From positions 124,001 through 188,000 of the forward strand of contig NZ_AQXZ01000017.1 in NCBI RefSeq assembly GCF_000380645.1: a DNA stretch of 64,000 bases, written 5' to 3'. The first letter of the stretch is position 1. Each line of letters starts with the position of its first letter. The notes beneath the pieces are model-generated. The model worked only from the letters and a program-made list of their open reading frames with translations, searched no databases and had not been told where the DNA came from. This document shows positions 54,831 through 63,585 of the stretch, piece after piece. Source of the stretch: Smaragdicoccus niigatensis DSM 44881 = NBRC 103563 (GTDB taxonomy: Bacteria > Actinomycetota > Actinomycetes > Mycobacteriales > Mycobacteriaceae). A program made the translations under genes and the position numbers.

Positions 54831-56519
54831 CTAAGGAATGTTCGTGATCAGGTCGTCTGCGCTCGGGTCGGTGAGGACGTTGTTGCCACTTCCGCCGTCG
54901 ATCGCGTCGGGACCGCCTCCGCCGGTGATCGTGTCATCGCCCGCCCCACCGCAGATGAGGTCCGATCCCGGGCCGCCGATGATCGTGTCGTTACCGCGAT
55001 CGCCAATCAGCAGGTTCGTACCGGAAGTCGCCCGGATCATGTCGTTGCCCCGGGTTCCGCGGGCGACGTTGATCGTTGTCGACGCGCTCTTGGTGCCATC
55101 GGAGACGGTGACGGTCACGGTTGCGGTACCGGCTTTGGCCGTCGAGATGCTCACCGCGCGGGCGGCTCCGGTGCCCTTCACCTTGAGCGACCACCAGTTC
55201 AGAGCACTCTTGCTTGTCGTGGTGGCAGTGACAGTCAGATCATCGACAGGAGTGTCCGAGTCGGCGAGCGCGATCGCGAAGGTGCCGCTGGTGGACGAGT
55301 CGCACTTGAACGCGGCAATCGCGAGGGCCGGCCCCGACGCCGGAGTTACGGGTGGCGGCGGAGGAGGCGGCGGCGTGGTCGGAGTGGTTGTCGGCGGGGT
55401 AGTGGCCTTGGGCTCGAGGGCGATCGTGACGGTTGCTTCCGGCGATGTGGTGGTTCCGTCGCTCGCCGTGTAGGTGAACGAGTCCTCTTCGGCCTTGGTG
55501 TCCGGCAGTGGCGTGTACGTGAAGGACCCGTCGGAGTTCAGCGTGAGGCTGCCGTACTTCGGCACAGTGGCGCCGAGCTTGGCCGTCAGCGGGTTCTTCT
55601 CACTGTCGGTGTCGTTCTCGAGCACGCCCGGCGCGTCAACCTTGAGCGTCTGGCCGATGGTGACGTCGTAGTCGTCGTCCGCCACCGTCGGCGGGGTGTT
55701 CGGGGCGGGCGCCGGCGCGGGTGCCGGTGCTGCGCTCGACGTCTCGTAGGTGATGACGATCGCGCCCTGGCCGTCGGCCATCGAGCTGGCGTTGAGGTAC
55801 GCGGTGCCGTTTCCACCGTTGCCGCCGCAGTCGCCGCCGCCACCGCCGAACTGGCCGCCGCCACCGCCGCCACCGCCGGCGGTCGAGCATGATCCGCCCG
55901 CGCCGCCGGAACCGACGGTACCGGCTGTGGCGCCGTTGCCACCGCCGGCACCGCCGCCGCTGAGAGAGCCATCGGAGCCGTTCTTGCCACTGCCGGCGCC
56001 ATCGCCGCCACCACCGGGGGCGATGACGAGACGAGTGTCGAGCGAGCCGGCCTTGCTGCGGGTGCTGCTGCGAACGTCCGAAGCCCCGCCGCCACCGCCC
56101 GCGCCTTTGCCGCTGTCGCTCGTCGCCGAACCGCCGACGCCACCGCCGTTGTAACCACCGGTTCCACCGGCCTTGCCGTTGCCATTGCCGCCGCGTCCGC
56201 CGACCTCGACATAGAGGGTCTGGCCGGGCTGCACGGTGGCGTTTCCGAAGCCACCCGCACCTGGGGTGCCGGCACCGGTTCCGCCAGCGGAGCCACCGCC
56301 GGAGGCGCCCACCGCGAGAAGTCCGACTTCGGTGATTCCGGCCGGCACGACGAACGTCTGCTCACCGCCGGTGAAGCGGAAGACGCACTGGATCTCGGAG
56401 TCCTTCTGGCTGCAGTTCGCGGCCAGGGCTGCCGAACTCGTTCCCACCGTGAAAAAGACAAAGGATCCCGACGCGATCAGTCCCGCTGCTGCGGTCGCCG
56501 TCAGTCGGTGGCTGATCAT
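54831..56519 (-). CDS. Secreted glycine-rich protein with Ig-like and RTX calcium-binding repeats
   Basis: The protein has 562 residues. A Sec signal is visible (TATAAAGLIASGSFVFF, about 7-36). Next comes a glycine-rich domain (about 75-265) with many GGGG blocks, resembling the Gly-rich domain of ALK-type receptors, then a cadherin/VCBS-like Ig domain (about 280-368, TPPTVADDDYDVTIGQTL), a poly-Pro linker and another Ig-like domain. The C-terminus has RTX-type GGxGxDxI repeats (GDRGNDTIIGGPGSDLICGGAGDDTI). No secretion partners are adjacent, and classical RTX proteins use type I secretion, so a Sec signal is notable. It is probably a surface or biofilm protein. Confidence 0.85.
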   Translation of the reverse strand: MISHRLTATAAAGLIASGSFVFFTVGTSSAALAANCSQKDSEIQCVFRFTGGEQTFVVPAGITEVGLLAVGASGGGSAGGTGAGTPGAGGFGNATVQPGQTLYVEVGGRGGNGNGKAGGTGGYNGGGVGGSATSDSGKGAGGGGGASDVRSSTRSKAGSLDTRLVIAPGGGGDGAGSGKNGSDGSLSGGGAGGGNGATAGTVGSGGAGGSCSTAGGGGGGGGQFGGGGGDCGGNGGNGTAYLNASSMADGQGAIVITYETSSAAPAPAPAPAPNTPPTVADDDYDVTIGQTLKVDAPGVLENDTDSEKNPLTAKLGATVPKYGSLTLNSDGSFTYTPLPDTKAEEDSFTYTASDGTTTSPEATVTIALEPKATTPPTTTPTTPPPPPPPPVTPASGPALAIAAFKCDSSTSGTFAIALADSDTPVDDLTVTATTTSKSALNWWSLKVKGTGAARAVSISTAKAGTATVTVTVSDGTKSASTTINVARGTRGNDMIRATSGTNLLIGDRGNDTIIGGPGSDLICGGAGDDTITGGGGPDAIDGGSGNNVLTDPSADDLITNIP

Positions 56520-56678
56520 CGCCGGTCACTCCTGTTGTCGTTTTGTATCGGTACTGTGACGGTAGCGATTGGTGATGAAGTTGTTAATTAAAGGGGCGGA
56601 TGTTATCGAACTGTGAGGCCGCCGCAACCATGTCGTGTTGGTGTGCGATCGGCTCTGGCGACGATTACGCTGCGACGC

Positions 56679-58004
56679 GTGAGCACCGCCATTGCCGAAA
56701 CCGAACGTCCTGCGACGCCGCGTCAGGTTTTGGCCTGGGGGCTATGGGACTGGGGGACATCCGGATTCAACTCGGTGATCCTGACCTTCGTCTTCTCGGT
56801 GTATCTGACCAAGAAGGTCGGTGATGACCTGCCGGGATCGATCAGCGCGACGTCCTGGCTCAGTTGGTCGATCGGTATCGCCGGACTGGTCATCGCCCTG
56901 CTTGCGCCGGTAAGTGGTCAGCGTTTCGACGCCGCCGGTCGTCGCAAGCAATCGCTCGCGATTCTCACCGCGCTCACCGTGATGTCGGTCGCGGCGATGT
57001 TCTTCGTCGAAGATTCGTACCAATACCTGTGGCTCGGACTCGCGCTGTTGGGCTTCGCCTCGGTCACGGCCGAACTCGCCACCGTTCCGTACAACGCGAT
57101 GCTGACCCAGCTGTCCACGCCGTCGAACATCGGCCGGTTGTCCGGATTCGGCTGGGCGATGGGCTACTTCGGCAGCATCTTCCTGCTGGTCTTCTGCTAC
57201 TTCGGATTCATTGCGGGAGAGGGGACCGAGCGCGGTTTCTTCGCGATCGAGACCACCGACGGCCTCAACATTCGCACCGTCGCTCTGGTCGTGGCGGTCT
57301 GGATGGCCGTGTTCGTGATGCCGGTGTTCTTCGCCGTGCCCGAGCCGACGATCCCGAAGAACGCCGACCCAGGTGCGGCCGAAGCCGGATACATCGAGTC
57401 GTACAAGGTCCTCTGGCGGGACGTTCGGGAGCTGTGGGACGAGGACCGCCGAACCGTTTACTACCTCGTCGCCAGCGCGCTGTTCCGGGATGGTCTTGCG
57501 GGAATCTTCACCTTCGGTGGCGTCCTCGCGGCGACTGTCTACGGATTGAGCGCGGCCGATGTCCTGCTCTTCGGCATCGCGGCCAACGTCGTCGCGGCGC
57601 TGGGATCGATTATCGCGGGTCGGTTCGATGACAAATACGGACCGAAGTCCGTCATTCTCACGTCCCTCGTCGGGCTCGTGGCCATCGGCTTCGTTCTGAT
57701 CATGGTGTCCGGACACCTGATGTTCTGGATCTTCGGCCTGATGATGTGCACGTTCGTCGGTCCGGCGCAGGCCTCGGCTCGCACGTACCTGGCCAAGCTT
57801 GCGCCGCCGGGACGGGAAGGGCAGCTGTTCGGGCTGTACACGATGACCGGACGTGCGGTCTCGTTCCTGTCGCCGGCCCTGTTCGGCTTGTTCGTCTACC
57901 TGTTCGCGGCCGATCGGGCGGGAATCGTCGGGCTCATGATCGTGCTCGCCGGTGGTGCGGCAGCGATGTGGTTCGTCCGGGAGCCGTCCGAAGTCGCGGC
58001 TTAG
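56679..58004 (+). CDS. MFS transporter of the UMF1 (Atg22-like) group
   Basis: The protein has 441 residues with about 12 membrane helices. The N-terminus LAWGLWDWGTSGFNSVILTFVFSVYLT and the motif RQ(V)LAWGLWDWG are typical of UMF1 transporters. A cytoplasmic loop (VRELWDEDRRTVYYLVASALFRDG) is in the middle, and APPGREGQLFGLYTMTGRAVSFLSPALFG is the second signature. The substrate is not known. The start is GTG at 56679; the frame is open upstream. It converges with the TetR gene by a 4-base overlap. Confidence 0.9.
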   Translation: MSTAIAETERPATPRQVLAWGLWDWGTSGFNSVILTFVFSVYLTKKVGDDLPGSISATSWLSWSIGIAGLVIALLAPVSGQRFDAAGRRKQSLAILTALTVMSVAAMFFVEDSYQYLWLGLALLGFASVTAELATVPYNAMLTQLSTPSNIGRLSGFGWAMGYFGSIFLLVFCYFGFIAGEGTERGFFAIETTDGLNIRTVALVVAVWMAVFVMPVFFAVPEPTIPKNADPGAAEAGYIESYKVLWRDVRELWDEDRRTVYYLVASALFRDGLAGIFTFGGVLAATVYGLSAADVLLFGIAANVVAALGSIIAGRFDDKYGPKSVILTSLVGLVAIGFVLIMVSGHLMFWIFGLMMCTFVGPAQASARTYLAKLAPPGREGQLFGLYTMTGRAVSFLSPALFGLFVYLFAADRAGIVGLMIVLAGGAAAMWFVREPSEVAA

Positions 58005-58618
58005 GGCTTAGGGCGCCAGACGGCCATTCCGGCGAGGATCAGGCGGAGCTGCCGTTTGATCCGGTTGACGACCTCTTCTTCCGCGCGGGGTCCGAGCGGC
58101 TCGGCGTTGATGAACGACATGATCGAGTCGAGAACAGCGGTGACGATGAGGTTCGCCGCCATGTCGAGGTCCTCGGACCGCCAGTCCTGAAGATGCTTGT
58201 TCCGGGACAGGTCGATCGTGAGTTCGCTGGCGATGAGCCGCATCTCCATCTCGATCGAGCGCTGCACCTGACCGCTTCCGCTGAAGCGTTCCCGATGGAG
58301 AAACCGGAAGAGTGTGCGGTTCTCGCGCACGTGCGTGAACAACACGTCAACCGACTTATCGATGCTGCCTTCGGTTCGTCGCGCTTCGCGCAGCATCGGA
58401 CGCAATGCGCGCACGCCGTCATCGACGAGGTTCAAACCGATCTGCTCGAGTGACGGAAAGTGCCGGTACAACGCGGTCGGCACCAGATTGGCCGCACGCG
58501 CGATTTCCCGCAGCGACAAGCTTGCGAAGGTCCGGTCTTCGGCGAGCTCAAGCGCCCGGTCGAGGATTTCCTGCCGGGTGCGTTCCTTCTGCTCGGCGCG
58601 CGAAGACGGACGGGTCAC
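58001..58618 (-). CDS. TetR/FabR-like regulator of the desaturase operon
   Basis: The protein has 205 residues. The helix-turn-helix (LSLREIARAANLVPTALYRHFPS) matches the FabR/DesT type that controls unsaturated fatty acid synthesis. It is divergent from the reductase-desaturase operon across about 280 bases. One copy of its presumed operator lies 9 bases before its own start, and a second one 16 bases before the reductase gene. It therefore probably represses both in response to acyl-CoA, as known family members do. The start is GTG at 58618. Confidence 0.88.
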   Translation of the reverse strand: MTRPSSRAEQKERTRQEILDRALELAEDRTFASLSLREIARAANLVPTALYRHFPSLEQIGLNLVDDGVRALRPMLREARRTEGSIDKSVDVLFTHVRENRTLFRFLHRERFSGSGQVQRSIEMEMRLIASELTIDLSRNKHLQDWRSEDLDMAANLIVTAVLDSIMSFINAEPLGPRAEEEVVNRIKRQLRLILAGMAVWRPKP

Positions 58619-58627
58619 GGTGAATCA

Positions 58628-58643
58628 GCGTACAACTGTTCAC
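58628..58643. promoter_or_regulatory. TetR operator, autoregulatory copy
   Basis: GCGTACA-AC-TGTTCAC is an inverted repeat 9 bases upstream of the TetR start. It matches the site before the reductase gene at 13 of 16 positions. Confidence 0.65.
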
Positions 58644-58863
58644 CCTTTTGATACCGGCGGTCGTGATGGACACGACCGATCCCCGGTTGTACGGGCCTGC
58701 GGTCCATCTGACCGGAGTGGGTCGGGCACCGCCTGTGAAACGCATGAGAGTGTCCACCAAAAGTGCAACGAATAATCACTGTTACCTGCGCGTTATGCAC
58801 ACTGTATTCGGCGTCACGTTCGGAAAGCTTGTGGTCAGAGCCTTAAAGGCCGTACCTTAATTC

Positions 58864-58879
58864 GTGTACAGATGTTCAC
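58864..58879. promoter_or_regulatory. TetR operator, reductase-desaturase promoter copy
   Basis: GTGTACA-GA-TGTTCAC is an inverted repeat, 16 bases before the reductase ATG and just downstream of a plausible promoter (TTGTGG...TACCTT). It also spans the +1 region, where a repressor would block initiation. Confidence 0.65.
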
Positions 58880-58895
58880 TGAAATGGAGCCAAGC

Positions 58896-60014
58896 ATGTC
58901 TCTCAATACTCAGGCCTTGACTTCATCGAGGCTTGCCCGTCGCGTACTGAGCTCGTCCCTCGTTGAAGCCGCCTTCACCCCGCACGGGGTTGACCGCTAC
59001 ATCGAGATGATCGACCCGCTGTGGTCGCAGGACGAGATCCGCGCCGAGGTCACTGACGTCGAGCGCAAGACTTCCGACAGCGTCACGCTGACCATCCGCC
59101 CGAACAGCAACTGGCAGGGATTCAAGGCCGGCCAGTTCGTCAAGCTCTCGGTCGAGATCGACGGCATCCGCCGCACCCGCTGCTACTCGCCGGCGAACTC
59201 GCAGTTCCGCAAGGACGGCAAGATCGAGCTGACCATCAAGGTCGACCCGAACGGGCTGGTGTCGCCGTGGCTGCTCGCCAACGCGAAGCCCGGCATGATC
59301 GTCCAGGTTTCGGCCGCGCAGGGTGAGTTCTTCATCCCGCTGCCGCACCCGCGCAGCATCCTGCTGATCAGCGGTGGCTCGGGTATCACGCCAGTCATGT
59401 CGATGCTGCGCACGCTCACCGAGCGCGCCTATATCGGCAAGGTCACCTTCCTGCACTACTCGTTCACCGAAAACGACGTCATCTACCGCAAGGAGATCGA
59501 GGAGATCGAGCGGAAGTACGAGGGCGTCCGGATCATCCGTGCGTACACCGATGCGGACAACGGTGACCTGCAGGGCTACTTCAGCAAGGAACACCTCGTC
59601 GCTGCCGACAAGCACTACGCCGAGGCCGAGACCTTCCTCTGTGGACCGATGCCGCTCATGAACGCAGTGCGCGAGGTCTTCGAAGCCGAGGGCCTCTCGG
59701 ACCGACTGCACCTCGAGCAGTTCGCCGCACCGACCCGCACCGTCAGCACCGATGACGCGGAAGGTCGGCTCACCTTTACCGCCAGCGGCACGACCGTCGA
59801 GAACAACGGCCAGACGATCCTCGAGCAGGCCGAAGCAGCGGGCCTCAACCCCGACTACGGCTGCCGCATCGGAATCTGCTTCTCATGCGTCAAGAAGAAG
59901 GACTGCGGAACCACGCAGAACGTTCTCACCGGCGAACTCGAGAGCGACACCGACGTCAACGTCAAGCTCTGCATCAGCCGCCCGGTCGGCGACGTCTCCA
60001 TCAACGAACTCTAA
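58896..60014 (+). CDS. Ferredoxin reductase-type electron donor for the desaturase (Rv3230c-like)
   Basis: The protein has 372 residues. An FAD-binding domain has RRTRCYSPANSQ and a NAD(P)H domain has LLISGGSGITPVMSML with CGPMPLMNAV. A C-terminal plant-type [2Fe-2S] ferredoxin domain has DYGCRIGICFSCVKKKDC and a last Cys in KLCISRP. It passes electrons from NADPH to the desaturase encoded next, as Rv3230c does for DesA3 in M. tuberculosis. The ATG at 58896 has GGAG 6 bases upstream; an upstream in-frame ATG at 58872 lies inside the operator and is unlikely. Confidence 0.92.
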   Translation: MSLNTQALTSSRLARRVLSSSLVEAAFTPHGVDRYIEMIDPLWSQDEIRAEVTDVERKTSDSVTLTIRPNSNWQGFKAGQFVKLSVEIDGIRRTRCYSPANSQFRKDGKIELTIKVDPNGLVSPWLLANAKPGMIVQVSAAQGEFFIPLPHPRSILLISGGSGITPVMSMLRTLTERAYIGKVTFLHYSFTENDVIYRKEIEEIERKYEGVRIIRAYTDADNGDLQGYFSKEHLVAADKHYAEAETFLCGPMPLMNAVREVFEAEGLSDRLHLEQFAAPTRTVSTDDAEGRLTFTASGTTVENNGQTILEQAEAAGLNPDYGCRIGICFSCVKKKDCGTTQNVLTGELESDTDVNVKLCISRPVGDVSINEL

Positions 60015-60051
60015 AAAGACCACTACCACAGCCCTTTTAGGAGGACCCACA

Positions 60052-61227
60052 ATGACTACCTACGCACCCGCAGTCAAGCCCAACGACCTGAAGAAGCTCA
60101 GTCCTGAGCAGATCGAGGAATTCGGCAAGGAAATGGACGCCCTGCGCGCCCGCATCGTTGCCGACCTCGGCGAGAAGGACGCGGACTACATCCGCGGCGT
60201 CGTCGGAATGCAGAAGAAGCTCGAAATCACCGGCCGTGCGCTGCTGTGGGCGGGCTGGTTCCCGCCGGCGTGGCTCGGTGGTGTCACTGCTCTGTCGCTG
60301 TCGAAGATCATCGACAACATGGAGATCGGGCACAACATCATGCACGGTCAGTACGACTGGATGGGCGACCCGGCCTACACCGCCAAGAACTTCGACTGGG
60401 ACAACACGATCCACGCCGACAGCTGGCTGTACACCCACAACTACATCCACCACACCTTCACCAACATCGTCGGTAAGGACCACGACGCGACCGGTTACGG
60501 CGTTCTGCGCATGACCGAAGAGCAGCCGTGGGAGCCGAAGTGGCTGCTCAACCCGGTGTACAACGCGCTGCTGCAAATCTTCTTCCAGTGGGGCACCGCT
60601 CTGCAGGAGCTCGAGTCGGAGAAGTTCTTCGCCGGCGAGAAGTCTTGGGACGACATGAAGGAAGGCCTCGCTCGTGTCCGCGAGAAGGGCGGCAAGCAGG
60701 CACTCAAGGACTACGTGATCTTCCCGCTGCTGTCGGGACCGGGCGCGCCATTCACCTTCGCCGGTAACGCGGTCGCCAACCTCGTCCGTAACCTGTGGGC
60801 GTCCTCGGTCATCTGGTGTGGACACTTCCCCGAAGAGGTTCAGACCTTCTCGATCGAAGAGACCGAAGACGAGAGCCATGGCGGCTGGTACTACCGCCAG
60901 ATTCTCGGTTCGGCCAACTTCACCGGTAGCCACTGGGTCGACGTTCTCTCGGGCAACCTGAGCTACCAGATCGAGCACCACCTGTTCCCGGACATGCCCG
61001 CGTACCGCTACAAGGAGATCTCCGTCGAGGTCCGCGCGCTGTGCGAGAAGTACGGCATCGCGTACCACGAGGCTCCGATGTACAAGCAGCTGCTCAGCGT
61101 CTACAAGAAGCTGTTCAAGCTCTCGCTCCCGGACAGCTTCTGGGCGAAGTCGCCGGCTGCCGGAGTCGCCGAGATCATCAAGTTCCCGGTCCGCAAGGTG
61201 CGCAAGCAGCTCAAGGCTGCTGCCTGA
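60052..61227 (+). CDS. desA3: Acyl-CoA delta-9 desaturase (DesA3-like)
   Basis: The protein has 391 residues and is a membrane di-iron desaturase making oleoyl-type acyl-CoA. Three histidine boxes: HNIMH (His94-His98), HNYIHH (His129-His134) and QIEHH (ending His310). The membrane segments lie around ALLWAGWFPPAWLGG and FPLLSGPGAPFTFAGN. AGGAGG lies 9 bases before the ATG at 60052. It forms an operon with the reductase and is probably regulated by the TetR/FabR-like protein. Confidence 0.93.
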   Translation: MTTYAPAVKPNDLKKLSPEQIEEFGKEMDALRARIVADLGEKDADYIRGVVGMQKKLEITGRALLWAGWFPPAWLGGVTALSLSKIIDNMEIGHNIMHGQYDWMGDPAYTAKNFDWDNTIHADSWLYTHNYIHHTFTNIVGKDHDATGYGVLRMTEEQPWEPKWLLNPVYNALLQIFFQWGTALQELESEKFFAGEKSWDDMKEGLARVREKGGKQALKDYVIFPLLSGPGAPFTFAGNAVANLVRNLWASSVIWCGHFPEEVQTFSIEETEDESHGGWYYRQILGSANFTGSHWVDVLSGNLSYQIEHHLFPDMPAYRYKEISVEVRALCEKYGIAYHEAPMYKQLLSVYKKLFKLSLPDSFWAKSPAAGVAEIIKFPVRKVRKQLKAAA

Positions 61228-61245
61228 GTGATGCCTGACTGATCA

Positions 61246-61278
61246 GTGGACTGGGCGTGCGTTGCGCGCCCAGTCCAC
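61246..61278 (+). terminator. Hairpin after the desaturase gene
   Basis: GTGGACTGGGCG and CGCCCAGTCCAC form a perfect 12-bp stem with a 9-base loop, 18 bases after the stop. It lacks a T-run. Confidence 0.7.
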
Positions 61279-61319
61279 TATCGTCGAGGCATACCTGCAT
61301 TTCTCGAGAGGTGGTCCAC

Positions 61320-61481
61320 GTGACCAAGCCAGAACAAGCCAAAGACGCCGTCGAGAACGCCGTCACGTCGGGTCTTGACGCGGTCGGCAACATCGCCGGC
61401 ATCCTCACGACCGCGATCGGCGACATCGTCCGCGAGATTAGCGACTTCATCAGTTCCGCAATGGACAGCGGAAACAAGTAA
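61320..61481 (+). CDS. Small amphipathic protein, twin 1
   Basis: The protein has 53 residues beginning VTKPEQAKDAVENAVTSGLD (initiated as Met). The core DAVGNIAGILTTAIGDIVRE is an amphipathic helix with a hydrophobic face. A GAGAGGTGGTC leader lies before the GTG at 61320. It is nearly the same protein as the one at 61590. The function is unknown; an association with the membrane or the cell pole is possible. No homologue is recognised. Confidence 0.65.
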   Translation: MTKPEQAKDAVENAVTSGLDAVGNIAGILTTAIGDIVREISDFISSAMDSGNK

Positions 61482-61589
61482 AAAGTTCGGGGTGAGTCGG
61501 CCCTCACAGGTGTGACGAGCGACCACGCCAACTCCGGGCCCCGCTGCTATCGTTCGGGACAACCCCAGCTAGGTGAGAGGTGGTCTTAC

Positions 61590-61751
61590 GTGGCCAACGC
61601 AGCAGTAGAAGCCAAAGATCATGTCGAGAATGCGATTACGTCGGCGCTCGACGCGGTGGGCAACATCGCCGGCATCCTCACGACCGCGATCGCGGACATC
61701 GTGCGGGAGCTGAGCGACTTCCTCGGGTCCGCCATCGGCGGTCCCAAGTAG
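61590..61751 (+). CDS. Small amphipathic protein, twin 2
   Basis: The protein has 53 residues, starting VANAAVEAKDHVENAITSAL (initiated as Met). It shares DAVGNIAGILTTAI and DIVRE with twin 1 and the same leader, GAGAGGTGGTC, before the GTG. The 108 bases between the twins contain a TATCGT box that is also upstream of twin 1, so promoter and gene were duplicated together. A terminator follows. Confidence 0.65.
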   Translation: MANAAVEAKDHVENAITSALDAVGNIAGILTTAIADIVRELSDFLGSAIGGPK

Positions 61752-61765
61752 TTCGACAAACATGA

Positions 61766-61794
61766 GCCCGGTCCCGTTTGGGGACCGGGCTTCT
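61766..61794 (+). terminator. Rho-independent terminator after the twin small genes
   Basis: GCCCGGTCCC and GGGACCGGGC form a perfect 10-bp stem with loop GTTTG, followed by TTCTT. It is 15 bases after the stop of twin 2. Confidence 0.85.
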
Positions 61795-61808
61795 TCGTGT
61801 CTCGGTGG

Positions 61809-62726
61809 TCAGAATCCCGCGTGGTTCGGCTGACCGACGAGTGCGGCAGCCGGTGGCGGAGTCGACGGGACCGCATACGTCTCGATCGTCACGTCGTGAC
61901 CGGCCGGCACCGGCGACGCGCCCTCAGCGGGCCGTTGGATGACGGTGACATCGACCTCGAACTCGAGGTCAGGGTCGCGCTCGTCCGCATTGTCTGGCCG
62001 TCCGGTGAAGTAACCGACGGCGAAGCACGCTCCCGCAAAGACCAGCGCGGAGACGATCCAGCGCGGGCCGGACGGCACCCATACGGACATCGCAGATAGC
62101 GAGAAGATCAGCACGAGGCCGACGCCCACGCCGGGCGCCATGGTCAGGAGTCCCCGGCGGAAGCGGTTCTCCGGCAGACGCCGACGCGAGATCGCCAGTG
62201 CGACGTCGAGGGCGGCGATGATGGTCATGATGACCAGGCCGAGGCCGAAGAGGCCATAGACCGAGAACAACGACCCCTGGACCTCGCTGACGACCGGGCT
62301 CTTCAGATCCTGGCCGGCGGCGGTTCGAACGGAGAAGTCGCCGCCGACGAGACCCGTCGCCTGGCCGTCGAGGTCGCGCAGATCCATCGGGAAACTCATG
62401 GTCTTCGTCGCACCTGGTGCCACTGTTATCGCGGTTGCGGTGCGGATGTTGAACAGCGTGAGGCCGAGGATTCTGCCGTCGAGTCCGATGGAGGTGACGG
62501 TCACCGGCTCGGAACCGGAATTCTTCAGGGTGACCTTGACGTCGGTCTGGTGCTTTGGATCGAGCTCCAGAGGCTGCGATTCCGAAGCACTCGACACGGC
62601 GTTGCCAGCGACGGTGGCGGTGTAGGTCAATCCGCCGGTCGTCGCCGGAGCAGCGGCTGCGCTGAGTGGAGTGATGGCGGCGATGAGCAACGCGCCGAGT
62701 GCGGCGACGGCTTTCGGGTGAGGCAT
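61809..62726 (-). CDS. Exported membrane protein with an Ig-like domain
   Basis: The protein has 305 residues. A signal peptide (about 1-26, ending AAAA) precedes an Ig-like extracellular part (TLKNSGSEPVTVTSIGLDG) with no cysteines, then about four membrane helices (SVYGLFGLGLVIMTIIAALDVALAI; MAPGVGVGLVLIFSLSAM; IVSALVFAGACFAVGYF) and a proline-rich cytoplasmic tail. Family and function are unknown. It follows, on the same strand, the Pro/Thr-rich gene 14 bases upstream, so the two form an operon. Confidence 0.7.
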   Translation of the reverse strand: MPHPKAVAALGALLIAAITPLSAAAAPATTGGLTYTATVAGNAVSSASESQPLELDPKHQTDVKVTLKNSGSEPVTVTSIGLDGRILGLTLFNIRTATAITVAPGATKTMSFPMDLRDLDGQATGLVGGDFSVRTAAGQDLKSPVVSEVQGSLFSVYGLFGLGLVIMTIIAALDVALAISRRRLPENRFRRGLLTMAPGVGVGLVLIFSLSAMSVWVPSGPRWIVSALVFAGACFAVGYFTGRPDNADERDPDLEFEVDVTVIQRPAEGASPVPAGHDVTIETYAVPSTPPPAAALVGQPNHAGF

Positions 62727-62739
62727 AACAAACTCCGGG

Positions 62740-63585
62740 TCAGAGGGTGGGTCGCATGAAGCGAGGTCGGTAGAGCATCGCGCACAGCGCGGTGAGGATG
62801 ACGATGACGATTGCTGCCGATCCAGTGCTGTTGGAAGCGCTGGTCAGGTACACGTCGATGGGTGCGGACAGCACCGCCCCACAGTTGGCGATGACCATGT
62901 GCTGGCCGACTTCGACCGAAGACATGTCGAGGTCCGCGGTGAAGGAGCCGTCCGCACCCGAGGTCGTCGCTCCGACGCCGTGGCCGTCGCTCGTCAACGT
63001 GACCGGCGCGCTTGCGGCGCAACCGCGTCCGGTGGCCTGGACGTTGCCACCTTGGGAGACCGAATCGGCTGCGAGGTGCAGGCCTCCGTCCGCTGGCGGT
63101 GTCGGCGTATTCGGGGGCGGTGGCACCGTTGTGGGCGGTTCTGTCGTTGGCGGTTCGGTGGTTGGTGGCTCTGTGGTCGGTGGTTCGGTCGTCGGCGGCG
63201 CAGTGGTGGTCGGCGGCTCGGTGGTTGGTGGCGGGGTGGTCGGTGGCTCCGTCGTGGGAGGCACGGTCGTCCGGTCTTGCCTCGGCGGAGGAATGACGAT
63301 GGTCACGGGCGGCGGCGCGGGGTCCGTCGACGGGCCTTCATCTACCGGCGGCGGGCACTGTCCCTCGATCGAGTCGCAGGGAACACCGTCAGTGCTCGTG
63401 GCGTCGCCACCGTCCGTGCTGATTGAATCGACCGGTAGCCGTTGAACAGTCAGGGGAGCGGTGCCAGCGGGAACCGCGACATCGGCGTTGGCTCCCACCG
63501 CGAACAGGACCGGAACCGCCAGTGTGGCCAGCGCCAGAACGGATGCGGCGGTAACGGTCGACCGCCGAGTGCCGCCGTTTGCCAT
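62740..63585 (-). CDS. Secreted protein with a long PPTTE repeat stalk
   Basis: The protein has about 281 residues. A signal peptide (VTAASVLALATLAVPVLFAVGANA) is followed by an Asp/Ser-rich head (with a CDSIEGQC pair), a stalk made of PPTTEP-type repeats (about 100-160), a small Ig-like domain (GGNVQATGRGCAASAPVTL) and a C-terminal membrane helix with a basic tail (IVIVILTALCAMLYRPRF). The layout is that of a cell-surface stalk. The ATG at 63585 is preferred; the frame extends to another ATG at 63627. Function is unknown. Confidence 0.7.
   Translation of the reverse strand: MANGGTRRSTVTAASVLALATLAVPVLFAVGANADVAVPAGTAPLTVQRLPVDSISTDGGDATSTDGVPCDSIEGQCPPPVDEGPSTDPAPPPVTIVIPPPRQDRTTVPPTTEPPTTPPPTTEPPTTTAPPTTEPPTTEPPTTEPPTTEPPTTVPPPPNTPTPPADGGLHLAADSVSQGGNVQATGRGCAASAPVTLTSDGHGVGATTSGADGSFTADLDMSSVEVGQHMVIANCGAVLSAPIDVYLTSASNSTGSAAIVIVILTALCAMLYRPRFMRPTL

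Noticed and set aside
63120-63250. GGTGGTTCGG-type repeat stretch considered as an intergenic repeat
   Set aside because: It codes for the PPTTE stalk of the secreted protein in frame.
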